From Burkholderiales bacterium (GTDB taxonomy: Bacteria; Pseudomonadota; Gammaproteobacteria; Burkholderiales; Burkholderiaceae_C), in contig JANYJJ010000204.1 of NCBI GenBank assembly GCA_025358485.1, positions 1 to 55,539 of the forward strand: DNA of 55,539 nucleotides, in the 5' to 3' direction. The translations under genes and the position numbers were made by a program. Positions 36,412 to 44,675 of the stretch are shown piece by piece; the stretch's first letter is position 1; every line of letters begins with the position of its first letter. The notes below the pieces were generated by a model, which was not told the origin of the DNA, did not search any database, and saw only the letters and a list, made by a program, of their open reading frames with translations.

Positions 36412-37292
36412 TGGCTTGGTCAGCGCGACAAGCTTTGATGCTGAAAGAGATGGGCCTGCGGGTTGACGTGAGAGCGGAGGTCCAAGCTGTGGTCGGGGCG
36501 CAGGCCGAAGCTCAAAGCAGCCAAGCCGCAACACCTCGATCCACCCGACCTGAAGCAACGCCCCGACCCACTGCGGCCCCATCGGCTGCTGCCGAAAAAT
36601 CTGCCCCAACACTCGTCCAAACTCCCGTTCAAATCCACGCCCCACGCCGCGTCGGGGTGGATGCCATCGCCGCCATGGACTGGTCCGAGTTGCGCAGCGC
36701 AATCGCTTCATGCACCGCCTGCAAGCTCAGCCAAGGCCGCACCCACACCGTTTTTGGCGTGGGCCACCCCAACGCACATTGGATGGTGGTGGGCGAAGCG
36801 CCCGGTGAGCAAGAGGATGCGCAGGGCGAGCCCTTCGTGGGCAAGTCGGGTCAGTTGCTGGACAACATGTTGCGCGCCTTGGGTTTGTCGCGCGATTTTT
36901 CGCAAGGCGATGCGCAAGGAGATGCGCAAGCCGACCCGTCGAAGTGCGTCTACATCGCCAACAGCGTGAAGTGCCGCCCGCCTGGCAACCGCAACCCAGC
37001 GCCTGACGAGCTGGCCGAATGCGAGCCGTTTTTGATCCGCCAAGTCGCTTTGGTCAAACCCAAAATTATTCTTGCCATGGGCCGCTTTGCGGTGCAGAGT
37101 TTGCTTCGCAGTTCCGACCCCATCGGCAAGCTTCGCGGCCGAGTGCATCAATACGAAGGCGTGCCCCTCATCGTCACTTACCACCCGGCCTATTTGCTGC
37201 GCAATTTGGAAGAAAAAGCACGCGCCTGGGATGACCTGTGCCTTGCAGCGCAAACCTACGCTGAGCTCGCTGCAGTTGTGACTTCATCATGA
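36411..37292 (+). CDS. Family 4-type [4Fe-4S] uracil-DNA glycosylase
   Basis: A 293-residue protein. The catalytic region starts near residue 90. [24 protein letters not shown] is the uracil-binding motif, HPAYLLRN the second motif. Four cysteines with the family-4 spacing, C101xxC104 and C188 ... C204, should hold an iron-sulphur cluster. Residues 20-80 are a Pro/Ala/Thr-rich extension that most minimal family-4 enzymes lack. A short [12 protein letters not shown] insertion (about 165-174) looks like a slipped duplication. It removes uracil from DNA in base excision repair. Start and stop both overlap neighbours by one to four bases, so it is coupled to rimI and to the GGDEF/EAL gene. Confidence 0.9.
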   Translation: MAWSARQALMLKEMGLRVDVRAEVQAVVGAQAEAQSSQAATPRSTRPEATPRPTAAPSAAAEKSAPTLVQTPVQIHAPRRVGVDAIAAMDWSELRSAIASCTACKLSQGRTHTVFGVGHPNAHWMVVGEAPGEQEDAQGEPFVGKSGQLLDNMLRALGLSRDFSQGDAQGDAQADPSKCVYIANSVKCRPPGNRNPAPDELAECEPFLIRQVALVKPKIILAMGRFAVQSLLRSSDPIGKLRGRVHQYEGVPLIVTYHPAYLLRNLEEKARAWDDLCLAAQTYAELAAVVTSS

Positions 37293-39382
37293 CGCCGCTG
37301 CCACCGTCTGAGGACAGGAATTTCGCCCTTTGGGATGACTTGCCCGGCATGGCCATGGTGTTGTCTGCCGACGCGCGTGTGGTCCGCGCCAACCAAGCCT
37401 TCGCCGCGCGATTTTCTGAAACCGCAACCGCAACCGAAACCAAAACCAAATCGGCTTGGCCGCAAGTCTTGAGCGCCGCCAGCAAGCTGGCGCTGCAAGC
37501 CGCACTGGCCACACCGGCAGATTTTTCCTTGCTGTTGGAGTTGAACGGCGGTTTGAACCACTTCACCTGTGATGCGAGGTGGCAAGCTGCGCAGCAGCAT
37601 CACGCCTGTTTGCTGCTCGACGTCACGCGTCAGCGTTTGGCCGAGCAAGCCGCACTCGATTCTGAAGACCGTTTGGACCGCTTCATCCAAGCCAGCACAG
37701 AAGGCATCGTGTTCCACAAAGACGGCTACATCACCGATGTCAACCCCGCGCTGTGCGCACTCACAGGCTACAGCTTGGAGGATCTGCAAGGTCGCCACGC
37801 GCTGAGGTTCATAGCCCCTGACCAAGCCGCGCGCGCCGTCACGCACAGCAGCGCTGGGCCTGAATTCAGCTACCCCAGTGTGGTGATTTCCAAATCGGGT
37901 GAGCGCATCCCGGTCGAGTTCATCCGCCGCACCATGGTGCGCAACAACGAGCCGATGCGAATCACCATCGTGCGTGACCTGCGCGACCGCCATGCAGCGC
38001 AAGAGCGCATTCACCATCTGGCGCACCACGACGCGCTCACCGACTTGCCCAACCGCTACGCTTTCATGGAGCACATCAATCAGATGATGGGCCTGCTGAA
38101 CGATGCGCAGCGGCGTGGTGTCTCGCTCAGCGTAGAGGCAGGCGAGCGCCCTGTGACCGCAGACAGCCGCATGGCCTTGCTGTTCATCGACCTCGATCAC
38201 TTCAAGCGCATCAATGATTCGCTCGGTCACATGGTGGGCGACACCATGCTGCGCACCGTGGCCGCGCGCATCACCGCCACCCTGCGCAACACCGACGTGG
38301 TGGCGCGCTTTGGCGGCGATGAATTCATGGTGCTGATGACAGGTGTGGCGTCCATTGCCGACGTGGAAGACGTGGCGCAAAAACTCTTGCTGGCCATTCA
38401 AGCCACGGTCGATGTGGACGGCCGCCCGCTCAGCGTCACCCCGTCCATAGGCATTGCGCTCTACCCCGGCGACGCCGACACTGCCGACGAGTTGATACGC
38501 CACGCCGACACCGCCATGTACTTGGCCAAAGCACGTGGCCGCGCGCACTACCGCTTCTTTGATCGGTCGATGGCGCGCCAAGCCTACGAGGCCCTGGTGC
38601 TGGAAGGCGAGTTGGCGTACGCCTTGTTGCGCGACGAATTCGAGTTGTACTTTCAACCCCAAGTGAGCGCCGATTTGGCCCACTTGGTCGGCGTGGAAGC
38701 GCTGATTCGTTGGAACCATCCGACGCGTGGCCTGTTGCTACCGGCCGATTTTTTGCCAGTGCTGGAGCAACAACGCTTGATGTTGCCGGTCAGCCAGTGG
38801 GTCATGCACGAGGCCGTGCGCTTGGCGGGACATTGGCTGCGCAGTGGCTTGAAAGTGGGCACCGTGGCGATCAATTTGTCGACCTTGCAATTTCAATCCG
38901 ACAACTTTTTAGCGTCGCTGTCTGCGACCTTGAATGCCGAAGCGTTGCCGGGCACCGCGATTGAGTTGGAGTTGACCGAGCGCATGTTGATGGACGACAT
39001 CGCCGGCGTCACCGCGCGGCTGCGCGAGATCAGCGCCTTGGGCATGCGAATTTCGGTCGACGACTTCGGCACCGGCTATTCGTCGCTGGGGCATTTGAGA
39101 GATTTCCCCATCGACAAGCTGAAGATTGACCGCTCGTTTGTGACCGACTTGCCCGACAACCGAGACTGCGCCGCCATCTCGCGCGCCATCATTCAGATGG
39201 GTCAAAGTTTGGGCTTGACGGTGATGGCCGAAGGCGTTGAGAACGAAGCGCAATGCGAGTTTTTAGCCGCGCAAGGCTGCGATGAAGTGCAGGGCACGTG
39301 GGTGGGAGCAGCCATGCCAGCGGCCGAATTTGAAGTCTGGGCGCGTGCGCGCGCCGAGCGCAACCCCGACCTGTTTGCTTGA
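37289..39382 (+). CDS. PAS-GGDEF-EAL cyclic-di-GMP enzyme
   Basis: A 697-residue soluble protein. An N-terminal degenerate sensor region (1-120) and a PAS domain (about 125-235, RFIQASTEGIVFHKDGYITDVNPAL) precede the diguanylate cyclase domain: GGDEF at 342-346, with RNTD at 333-336 at the right distance for the inhibitory I-site. The EAL domain follows with EAL at 470-472, Asn529, ELTE 561-564 and DDFGTGYSSLG (591-601), so both domains look catalytically complete. A low-complexity ETATATETKTKS lies at 44-55, and about 18 extra residues (GVSLSVEAGERPVTADSR) interrupt the GGDEF domain. No membrane helix is seen. The ATG overlaps the udg stop (ATGA). Confidence 0.92.
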   Translation: MTPLPPSEDRNFALWDDLPGMAMVLSADARVVRANQAFAARFSETATATETKTKSAWPQVLSAASKLALQAALATPADFSLLLELNGGLNHFTCDARWQAAQQHHACLLLDVTRQRLAEQAALDSEDRLDRFIQASTEGIVFHKDGYITDVNPALCALTGYSLEDLQGRHALRFIAPDQAARAVTHSSAGPEFSYPSVVISKSGERIPVEFIRRTMVRNNEPMRITIVRDLRDRHAAQERIHHLAHHDALTDLPNRYAFMEHINQMMGLLNDAQRRGVSLSVEAGERPVTADSRMALLFIDLDHFKRINDSLGHMVGDTMLRTVAARITATLRNTDVVARFGGDEFMVLMTGVASIADVEDVAQKLLLAIQATVDVDGRPLSVTPSIGIALYPGDADTADELIRHADTAMYLAKARGRAHYRFFDRSMARQAYEALVLEGELAYALLRDEFELYFQPQVSADLAHLVGVEALIRWNHPTRGLLLPADFLPVLEQQRLMLPVSQWVMHEAVRLAGHWLRSGLKVGTVAINLSTLQFQSDNFLASLSATLNAEALPGTAIELELTERMLMDDIAGVTARLREISALGMRISVDDFGTGYSSLGHLRDFPIDKLKIDRSFVTDLPDNRDCAAISRAIIQMGQSLGLTVMAEGVENEAQCEFLAAQGCDEVQGTWVGAAMPAAEFEVWARARAERNPDLFA

Positions 39383-39413
39383 GTGCAATCTGCTGAGTGC
39401 AGGGCGCAGCGAA

Positions 39414-40991
39414 TCAGCGCCCGCGGTCGGCACGGCGCAACCACAGCGCCTGCTGCAACCACGGGCTCACGCGGTAGCGCTCGCTGCGGGTGGCGCTGAA
39501 CAAATGGTCGAGCACGCTGACCACCTGTTCCACACCCACCGTTTGCAGCCACTCAAACGGGCCCGCAGGCCAGTTCACCCCCAGCTTCATGGCAGCGTCT
39601 GCCGCAGCTTCACTGCACACGCCTTGGTGCACGGCATCGGCACCCTCGTTGATGAGCATGCACACCGTGCGCGCGGCCCACAAGCCGGGGGCGTCAGCCA
39701 TCACTTCAGCGTGCCAGCCGCATGCGGCCAAGGTGTTGATGGCCACCGCCTGCGCTTGCGCTGAAGCCGTGGCTGAGAACGCCACGCCGAGTTGCATGAG
39801 TTTGTCGCTGATCAAAGGCAGGTCGATCAGCACCAATTCTCGATGCCCGCTTTCCACAGCCACCTGTGCGGCCGTGCGGCCGTCGGTGACGCGCAGCTCG
39901 ACGCCTTCGCATCGCAGGCCTGTCCAACTTGCCGAGCGGTCGCACTCGAAGGCAAGGCCGCGCGCTTGCAGCCATTTTTCAAGGGCGTGCGCCGTGGGTG
40001 TGTGGCCCACCAACACCAAACCTTGAACCGCGTGGTCGCGTAACGCGGGCCGCTCGAGAGCCGCTGCGGCGGGAACACCGTCGTAGAAACCTTTGCCCGA
40101 TTTGCGACCCAAGCGACCCCCGTCGATCAGAGCTTGTTGCACCAGCGACGGCTGGTAACGCGCGTCGCCAAAGTTGGCTTCGAACACCGACTTCGTGACC
40201 GAAAAATTGATGTCGTGGCCGATCAAATCCATCAGCTCGCACGGCCCCATGCGAAAGCCTGCGCTGCGCGCCATGGCGTCGATGGCAGCCGGTGACGCCG
40301 CCTGTTCATGCAGCAACGCCAGCCCCTCGGCGTAGTAGGGCCGCGCAATGCGGTTGACGATGAAGCCCGGTGTGCTTTTGGCGTGCACCGGCGTCTTGCC
40401 CCAACGCTTGGCCAACTCAAACACCGCGTTCGCCACGCCCGCGTCTGTTTCGGCACCGGCCACCACCTCCACCAATTTCATCAACGGCACCGGGTTGAAA
40501 AAGTGCATGCCCACGAGCCGCTGCGGGTGTTGCAAACCGTTGGCGATGGCGGTGATGGAGATCGACGAAGTGTTCGATGCCAACACCGATTGCGGAGAGA
40601 CCACGGCTTCCAGGTTGCGCATCAGAGTTTGCTTGGCGGCGAGGTTTTCAACGATCACTTCCACCACCATGGCGGCGTCTGCCACGTCGTTCAAACTCGT
40701 GACGGCAGTGATGCGCGCGAGTGTGCTGACGCGGTCTTCGTCCGACATGCGTTGCTTGCTCACCAGGCTGGCAAACACCTTGTCGATCTGCGCGATGGCG
40801 GCAAGTGCCGCGCCGTCGCGCAGGTCCATCAGCTTCACTTTGTGACCGGCAACCGCCGCCACTTGGGCAATGCCTGCGCCCATGGTGCCTGCGCCGATGA
40901 TGGCGATGGTTTGAATGGCTGCGCTGTTTGCGTTTGGATGTGTGTCTTGCAGGAGGTTGTTCAATGGAAGTCCTTGTTGCTCATCGAGCAT
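39414..40991 (-). CDS. 3-hydroxyacyl-CoA dehydrogenase (PaaH/PaaC-like)
   Basis: A 525-residue two-part dehydrogenase. The NAD-binding domain has AIIGAGTMGAGIAQVAAVAGH and SNTSSISITAIA; HFFNPVPLMKLVEVV leads to the catalytic region, with C-terminal 3HCDH domains (FIVNRIARPYYAEGLALL and, in the second, the diverged KLGVNWPAGPFEWLQ). This size matches PaaH-type enzymes that oxidise 3-hydroxyadipyl-CoA. Lying downstream of boxA on the same strand, it plausibly serves the beta-oxidation steps that finish benzoyl-CoA breakdown. ATG 40991 is used; a TTG at 41021 is discounted. The first 35 residues are an unusual extension before the NAD motif. A 404-bp repeat-bearing gap separates it from boxA, so it may have its own promoter. 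Confidence 0.87.
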   Translation of the reverse strand: MLDEQQGLPLNNLLQDTHPNANSAAIQTIAIIGAGTMGAGIAQVAAVAGHKVKLMDLRDGAALAAIAQIDKVFASLVSKQRMSDEDRVSTLARITAVTSLNDVADAAMVVEVIVENLAAKQTLMRNLEAVVSPQSVLASNTSSISITAIANGLQHPQRLVGMHFFNPVPLMKLVEVVAGAETDAGVANAVFELAKRWGKTPVHAKSTPGFIVNRIARPYYAEGLALLHEQAASPAAIDAMARSAGFRMGPCELMDLIGHDINFSVTKSVFEANFGDARYQPSLVQQALIDGGRLGRKSGKGFYDGVPAAAALERPALRDHAVQGLVLVGHTPTAHALEKWLQARGLAFECDRSASWTGLRCEGVELRVTDGRTAAQVAVESGHRELVLIDLPLISDKLMQLGVAFSATASAQAQAVAINTLAACGWHAEVMADAPGLWAARTVCMLINEGADAVHQGVCSEAAADAAMKLGVNWPAGPFEWLQTVGVEQVVSVLDHLFSATRSERYRVSPWLQQALWLRRADRGR

Positions 40992-41063
40992 CTCAGATTC
41001 TTGCTCAGCCACTCCGGCCAACTACCGCACCCCGCCCTCCACCGCTCCCCGCCGCGTACCGCT

Positions 41064-41152
41064 CCCCGTTCGCCCTGAGGTATCGAAGGGCTTGCCCAGG
41101 GCTTCCTTCGCTACCTCAGGACGGTCGGAAACATCACCTCAACACGAACAGG
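41064..41152 (+). repeat. CCGTTCG-type intergenic palindromic repeat, copy A
   Basis: It begins CCCCGTTCGCCCTGAGGTAT; inner arms GGTATCGAAGG and CCTTCGCTACC can pair, and the outer arms CGTTCG...CTGAGGT and ACCTCA...CGAAC pair imperfectly. It lies between boxA and the hydroxyacyl-CoA dehydrogenase gene, about 60 bp before copy B. Confidence 0.8.
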
Positions 41153-41213
41153 TTGGGGCGGGCAAGAAGCTTGGCACGGCTCGAATGTTTAACAACCTCG
41201 CATGCCCACTCGG

Positions 41214-41314
41214 CCCCGTTCGCCCTGAGGTATCGAAGGGCTTGCCCAGGACTTCGGGACGGCTTCCTTCGCTACCTCAGGACGGTCGGAAATACCACCT
41301 CAGCCCGAACGGGG
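41214..41314 (+). repeat. CCGTTCG-type intergenic palindromic repeat, copy B
   Basis: The most complete copy. CCCCGTTCG at the left is mirrored by CGAACGGGG at the right; CTGAGGTATCGAAGG is answered by CCTTCGCTACCTCAG. It differs from copy A mainly by an extra ACTTCGGGACG in the centre. The 404-bp gap (40992-41394) holds these two copies and no credible gene. Confidence 0.85.
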
Positions 41315-41394
41315 TGGGAGGTCGGCGGGGTAACGCGCAACGGGCAACAGGTGACACGGCCCCAGCAGGGCAACCGGCCATCAGCACATCAACA

Positions 41395-42636
41395 TCAATA
41401 CGTCTCCACATGAAACCGCCCCTCATCCACCATGCGCAGGTGCATCGACGGCCAGTGCAAGCCTGCCAACGTGCAGGCTTCGTTGAATGCCTCCAGCACG
41501 CCAACTTCCATGCCCTTCAGGCCGCAGATGTACACATGCGTGTCGCCGCGCAGCAGCTCCACCACGTCGCGCCCGCGTTCGCGCATGCGGTCTTGTACAT
41601 AGCTGCGCGGCTGGTCGGGCTGGCGCGAAAACGCGAAGGTGGTGTCCATCAAATCGGCGGGCAGTTTGGTGAGCGGGCCGAAGTAAGGAAGCTCTTCGGG
41701 CTTGCGCGCACCGAAGAACAACATCAGCTTTCCGCCGACGGTTTTGCCGCTTTCTTTGAGGCGACGGCGGTGCTCGGTCATGGCGCGCATCGGTGCCGAG
41801 CCGGTGCCAGTGCAAACCATCAGCAGGTTGGAATCGGCATGGTTGGGCATCAAAAACCGGTCGCCAAACGGGCCGGTGAGTTGCACCACATCGCCCTTTT
41901 TCAAGTCGCACAAGTAGTTGGACGCCACGCCCAAGGTGGGCTTGCCGTCGTGGTCGGTGGTGACGCGTTTCACCGTGAGCGACAGGTTGTTGTAGCCCTC
42001 GCGCTCGCCCGTGCGCGGGCTGGCCACCGAGTACATGCGCAGGTAGTGCGGCCTGCTGCTGGCGTCCACCCCCGGCGGAATGATGCCCACCGATTGGCCT
42101 TCAAGCAGCGGCATGAACTGGGTGCCGCAGTCGAGCACGATGTGGTGCACGGCGCTGTCGGCGTTGTTGGCGGTCAAGCGAAAGTTGCCCGCCACAACGG
42201 CATGCAGCGGCTTCTTCAAACCGTACAAATTCAAGTACGGATGGGCGGCAGACCACGGTGCATTGGTTGACGTCGGCGAGACAGCGGCGTTGTGCTGCAG
42301 CTCGTCTGCAGCGCTTGCTTTATCGATTGCCTCAGCATGCTTTTCCGCCGCTGGTGGTGCGGCCTGCACCGCTGGCAATTCGTCCCAACTGAGTTGGTCG
42401 GCCAATGAATAAACAGCCGTCGGCGGCATCGGGTGCCAATGGTCGATGCTGCCTGTCGGGCACGGCGAGACGCAGGCGTTGCAGTGGTTGCAAATGTCGG
42501 CGTTGACAACGTAGTTGCGGCTGTCGTGGGTGATGGCATCGACCGGACAGGTTTCTTCGCAGGTGTTGCAGCGTATGCACACCTCGGGGTCGATGAGGTG
42601 CTGTTGGATGTATTTGGTCTCTAGGGCTGCGTTCAT
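41395..42636 (-). CDS. boxA: Benzoyl-CoA 2,3-epoxidase, reductase component BoxA
   Basis: A 413-residue iron-sulphur flavoprotein. Two [4Fe-4S] ferredoxin clusters are at C20xxC23xxC26xxxC30 and C49xxC52xxC55xxxC59. A linker (about residues 85-125) leads to a ferredoxin-NADP-reductase-like module: [11 protein letters not shown] (FAD), [14 protein letters not shown] and [14 protein letters not shown] (NADPH). BoxA passes electrons from NADPH to BoxB for epoxidation of benzoyl-CoA. ATG 42636 ([20 protein letters not shown]) gives the family N terminus; the ATG-like start 13 codons upstream is less likely. It is the third box gene in transcription order C-B-A. Confidence 0.95.
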   Translation of the reverse strand: MNAALETKYIQQHLIDPEVCIRCNTCEETCPVDAITHDSRNYVVNADICNHCNACVSPCPTGSIDHWHPMPPTAVYSLADQLSWDELPAVQAAPPAAEKHAEAIDKASAADELQHNAAVSPTSTNAPWSAAHPYLNLYGLKKPLHAVVAGNFRLTANNADSAVHHIVLDCGTQFMPLLEGQSVGIIPPGVDASSRPHYLRMYSVASPRTGEREGYNNLSLTVKRVTTDHDGKPTLGVASNYLCDLKKGDVVQLTGPFGDRFLMPNHADSNLLMVCTGTGSAPMRAMTEHRRRLKESGKTVGGKLMLFFGARKPEELPYFGPLTKLPADLMDTTFAFSRQPDQPRSYVQDRMRERGRDVVELLRGDTHVYICGLKGMEVGVLEAFNEACTLAGLHWPSMHLRMVDEGRFHVETY

Positions 42637-42877
42637 TTGTATTGCCTGTTTTTGGTTTGCCTTTGATGTTTGCACCGAGCCGGCGCGCTTGTAGTTTTGG
42701 GCCCGGCAGCCGAGTAACTTTCATTTGCTGCGCCAAATGAAAGTCACCAAAGCAAAGGCGCTGAATACACATTTGACCTGCTCGCGTCGGCCACAGGACA
42801 TCTGCCAGTACTCGACCTGTGGGGGCAAACCTACCTGGCGGTCAACGCTGTCCAAAACGCGATTTCAACAGAGTGTT

Positions 42878-43080
42878 TTCAACGCTGAATTTGCCCCCCT
42901 CTCCTTGACGGAGAGGGCTGGGAAGAGGTGAAAGCTAGTCAGTCAAACCGAGTGCGTTCAACGCTGATCTGGTGTTGCCCCCTCCCCTTGACGGGGAGGG
43001 TTGGGGAGAGGTGAAAGCGTGTCAGTCAAACCGAGTGTGTTCAACGATTCAACCCCCACCCCTAGCCCTCCCCGAGAAGT
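42878..43080 (+). repeat. About 80-bp tandem repeats with GC-rich hairpins between boxB and boxA
   Basis: Two full units (42878-42956 and 42957-43039) and a partial third start with TTCAACG and end with GTCAGTCAAACCGAGTG(C/T)G. Each full unit carries a hairpin: CCCTCTCC-TTGAC-GGAGAGGG (42897-42917) and CCCTCCCC-TTGAC-GGGGAGGG (42980-43000), followed by a GAGAGGTGAAAG-type flank. The 490-bp gap between boxA and boxB holds these repeats and no credible gene. Confidence 0.8.
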
Positions 43081-43125
43081 AACGAAGGGACTTCTTCAAA
43101 GTCCCAGAGCGAGGCAGTCAATCAA

Positions 43126-44553
43126 TCAGTTGAACCGCACATACTCAAAATCTGCCGCTTGTTTGTTAATGCCTATCGGCGGCGGCGCAATCCAGTTCGC
43201 GTATTTGCCTGTCTCGACCACGCGACCCATCAGCGACGCCACGTAGGCGCGGTCGCTCTCGGTGGCCAGCCACTGGTCCACGTTCATGGCCCACTCGGCT
43301 TCGCTCAACACTTGGCCCGCCGGGCTGACGCGCACATTGGCGAAGGTGCCAATGTGGCGGTTGAAGGCTTTGTGGGGCACGCTGAGTTTGAAGTCGACGC
43401 CCGCCTTGTCGATCACACGTTGCCAGCGGCCCACGCCTGCGCCTGAGTCGCGGATGTAGTCGTCTCGCAGCACCTCGTTCAGGGCGTTGAGCATGGGCAC
43501 TTCTTTTTCCACCAAGGCACCGTCTTTTGCTTCCAAAATTTTGTAGCTGCGACCTTTGAGGATGTGGTCGTCGTCGCGCTTACTTTCCTCGTAGCGGCCC
43601 TTCAAACCCGAGCTGTAAAAAATGGCGGCGTTGCTGCTTTGGTCGGCACCAAACAAGTCGATGGTCACGCTGTAATGGAAGTTTAAATAGCGCTGCAAAG
43701 TGGGCAGGTCGATCACGCCGTGCTTGCGCAACTCGGCAGGGTCTTCAATGCCGGTGGCCTTCATCACCTCGCAGGTGCGAGCGATCACGCGCGACACGCC
43801 GCTCTCACCCACAAACATGTGGTGGGCCTCTTCGGTCAGCATGAAACGCGTGGTGCGGCTGAGCGGATCGAAGGCGCTTTCGGCCAAAGCCGCCAACTGA
43901 AACTTGCCGTCACGGTCGGTGAAATACGTGAACATGTAGAAGGCCAACCAGTCGGGCGTTTCTTCGTTGAAGGCACCCAAGATGCGCGGGTTGTCGGCAT
44001 CACCCGAGCGGCGTTCGAGCAGCGCTTCGGCTTCTTCGCGGCCGTCGCGGCCAAAATGTTTTTGCAGCAAATACACCATGGCCCACAGGTGACGGCCTTC
44101 TTCCACATTGATCTGAAACAGGTTGCGCAGGTCGTACTGGCTGGGTGCCGTGGTGCCAAGGTGGCGCTGCTGTTCGACCGATGCGGGTTCGGTATCGCCC
44201 TGCGTGACGATGATGCGGCGCAGGTTGGCGCGGTGCTCGCCGGGCACCTCTTGCCACACGTCGCGGCCCTTCTCGTCACCGAAGCCCACCTTGCGCTGTT
44301 CTTGCGCTTGCGCCAAGAAAATGCCCCATCGGTAGTCGGGCATTTTCACGTGGCCGAAGTTGGCCCAGCCGTCGGGTTCGGTGCTGGTGGCGGTGCGCAA
44401 ATACACGTCGTGCTGGCCCGAACCGTTGGGGCCCATGTCGTTCCACCACTCCAAATAATTGGGCTGCCAGTGTTCCAGCGCGCGTTGCAGCGTGCGGTCT
44501 TCAGACAAGTTGACGTTGTTGGGAATTTTGTCGGTGTAGTTGATGTCGGCCAT
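43126..44553 (-). CDS. boxB: Benzoyl-CoA 2,3-epoxidase, oxygenase component BoxB
   Basis: A 475-residue diiron oxygenase. The metal-binding residues expected from known BoxB structures have counterparts here: Glu122, Glu152 and His155 (NVEEGRHLWAMVYL), Asp213 (YFTDRDGKF), and Glu242 and His245 (LTEEAHHMFVGE). BoxB inserts one oxygen atom from O2 into benzoyl-CoA to give the 2,3-epoxide, using electrons from BoxA. Start ATG 44553 (MADINYTDKIPNNVNLSEDR) is typical; the frame continues upstream into an intergenic repeat and should not be counted. Confidence 0.96.
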   Translation of the reverse strand: MADINYTDKIPNNVNLSEDRTLQRALEHWQPNYLEWWNDMGPNGSGQHDVYLRTATSTEPDGWANFGHVKMPDYRWGIFLAQAQEQRKVGFGDEKGRDVWQEVPGEHRANLRRIIVTQGDTEPASVEQQRHLGTTAPSQYDLRNLFQINVEEGRHLWAMVYLLQKHFGRDGREEAEALLERRSGDADNPRILGAFNEETPDWLAFYMFTYFTDRDGKFQLAALAESAFDPLSRTTRFMLTEEAHHMFVGESGVSRVIARTCEVMKATGIEDPAELRKHGVIDLPTLQRYLNFHYSVTIDLFGADQSSNAAIFYSSGLKGRYEESKRDDDHILKGRSYKILEAKDGALVEKEVPMLNALNEVLRDDYIRDSGAGVGRWQRVIDKAGVDFKLSVPHKAFNRHIGTFANVRVSPAGQVLSEAEWAMNVDQWLATESDRAYVASLMGRVVETGKYANWIAPPPIGINKQAADFEYVRFN

Positions 44554-44607
44554 GGTGGGTACTTCCGTTGGGTTGTGTTTAAAACTTGGTTTGGTATTCA
44601 AGGTTTT

Positions 44608-44655
44608 CACCTCTCCCCAGCCCTCCCCTTCTAGAGGAGAGGAGGGGAGGGGGCC
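44608..44655 (-). repeat. Hairpin repeat between boxC and boxB
   Basis: TTTTCACCTCTCCCCAGCCC followed by TCCCCTTCTAGAGGAGAGGAGGGG resembles, in the opposite orientation, the repeats at 42878-43080 (hairpin plus GGGGAGAGGTGAAA flank). It can fold through CCTCCCC/GGGGAGG arms. Confidence 0.7.
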
Positions 44656-44675
44656 AAACACTGGGGTGTGATCAA

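Noticed and set aside
37256..38719. A 487-codon minus-strand frame opposite the GGDEF/EAL gene
   Set aside because: No domain features; the plus strand encodes intact GGDEF and EAL motifs.
39402..39422. GGGCGC/GCGCCC hairpin between the convergent GGDEF/EAL and dehydrogenase genes as a terminator
   Set aside because: Only six base pairs, no T-run, and it overlaps the dehydrogenase stop codon.
40915..42270. A 451-codon plus-strand frame crossing the palindromic repeats and the boxA antisense strand
   Set aside because: It runs through non-coding repeats and opposite boxA, with no motif or ribosome site.
42878..43080. Possible CRISPR-like array of about 80-bp units
   Set aside because: Units are too long and vary in length, there are no distinct unique spacers between short repeats, and no cas gene is present.
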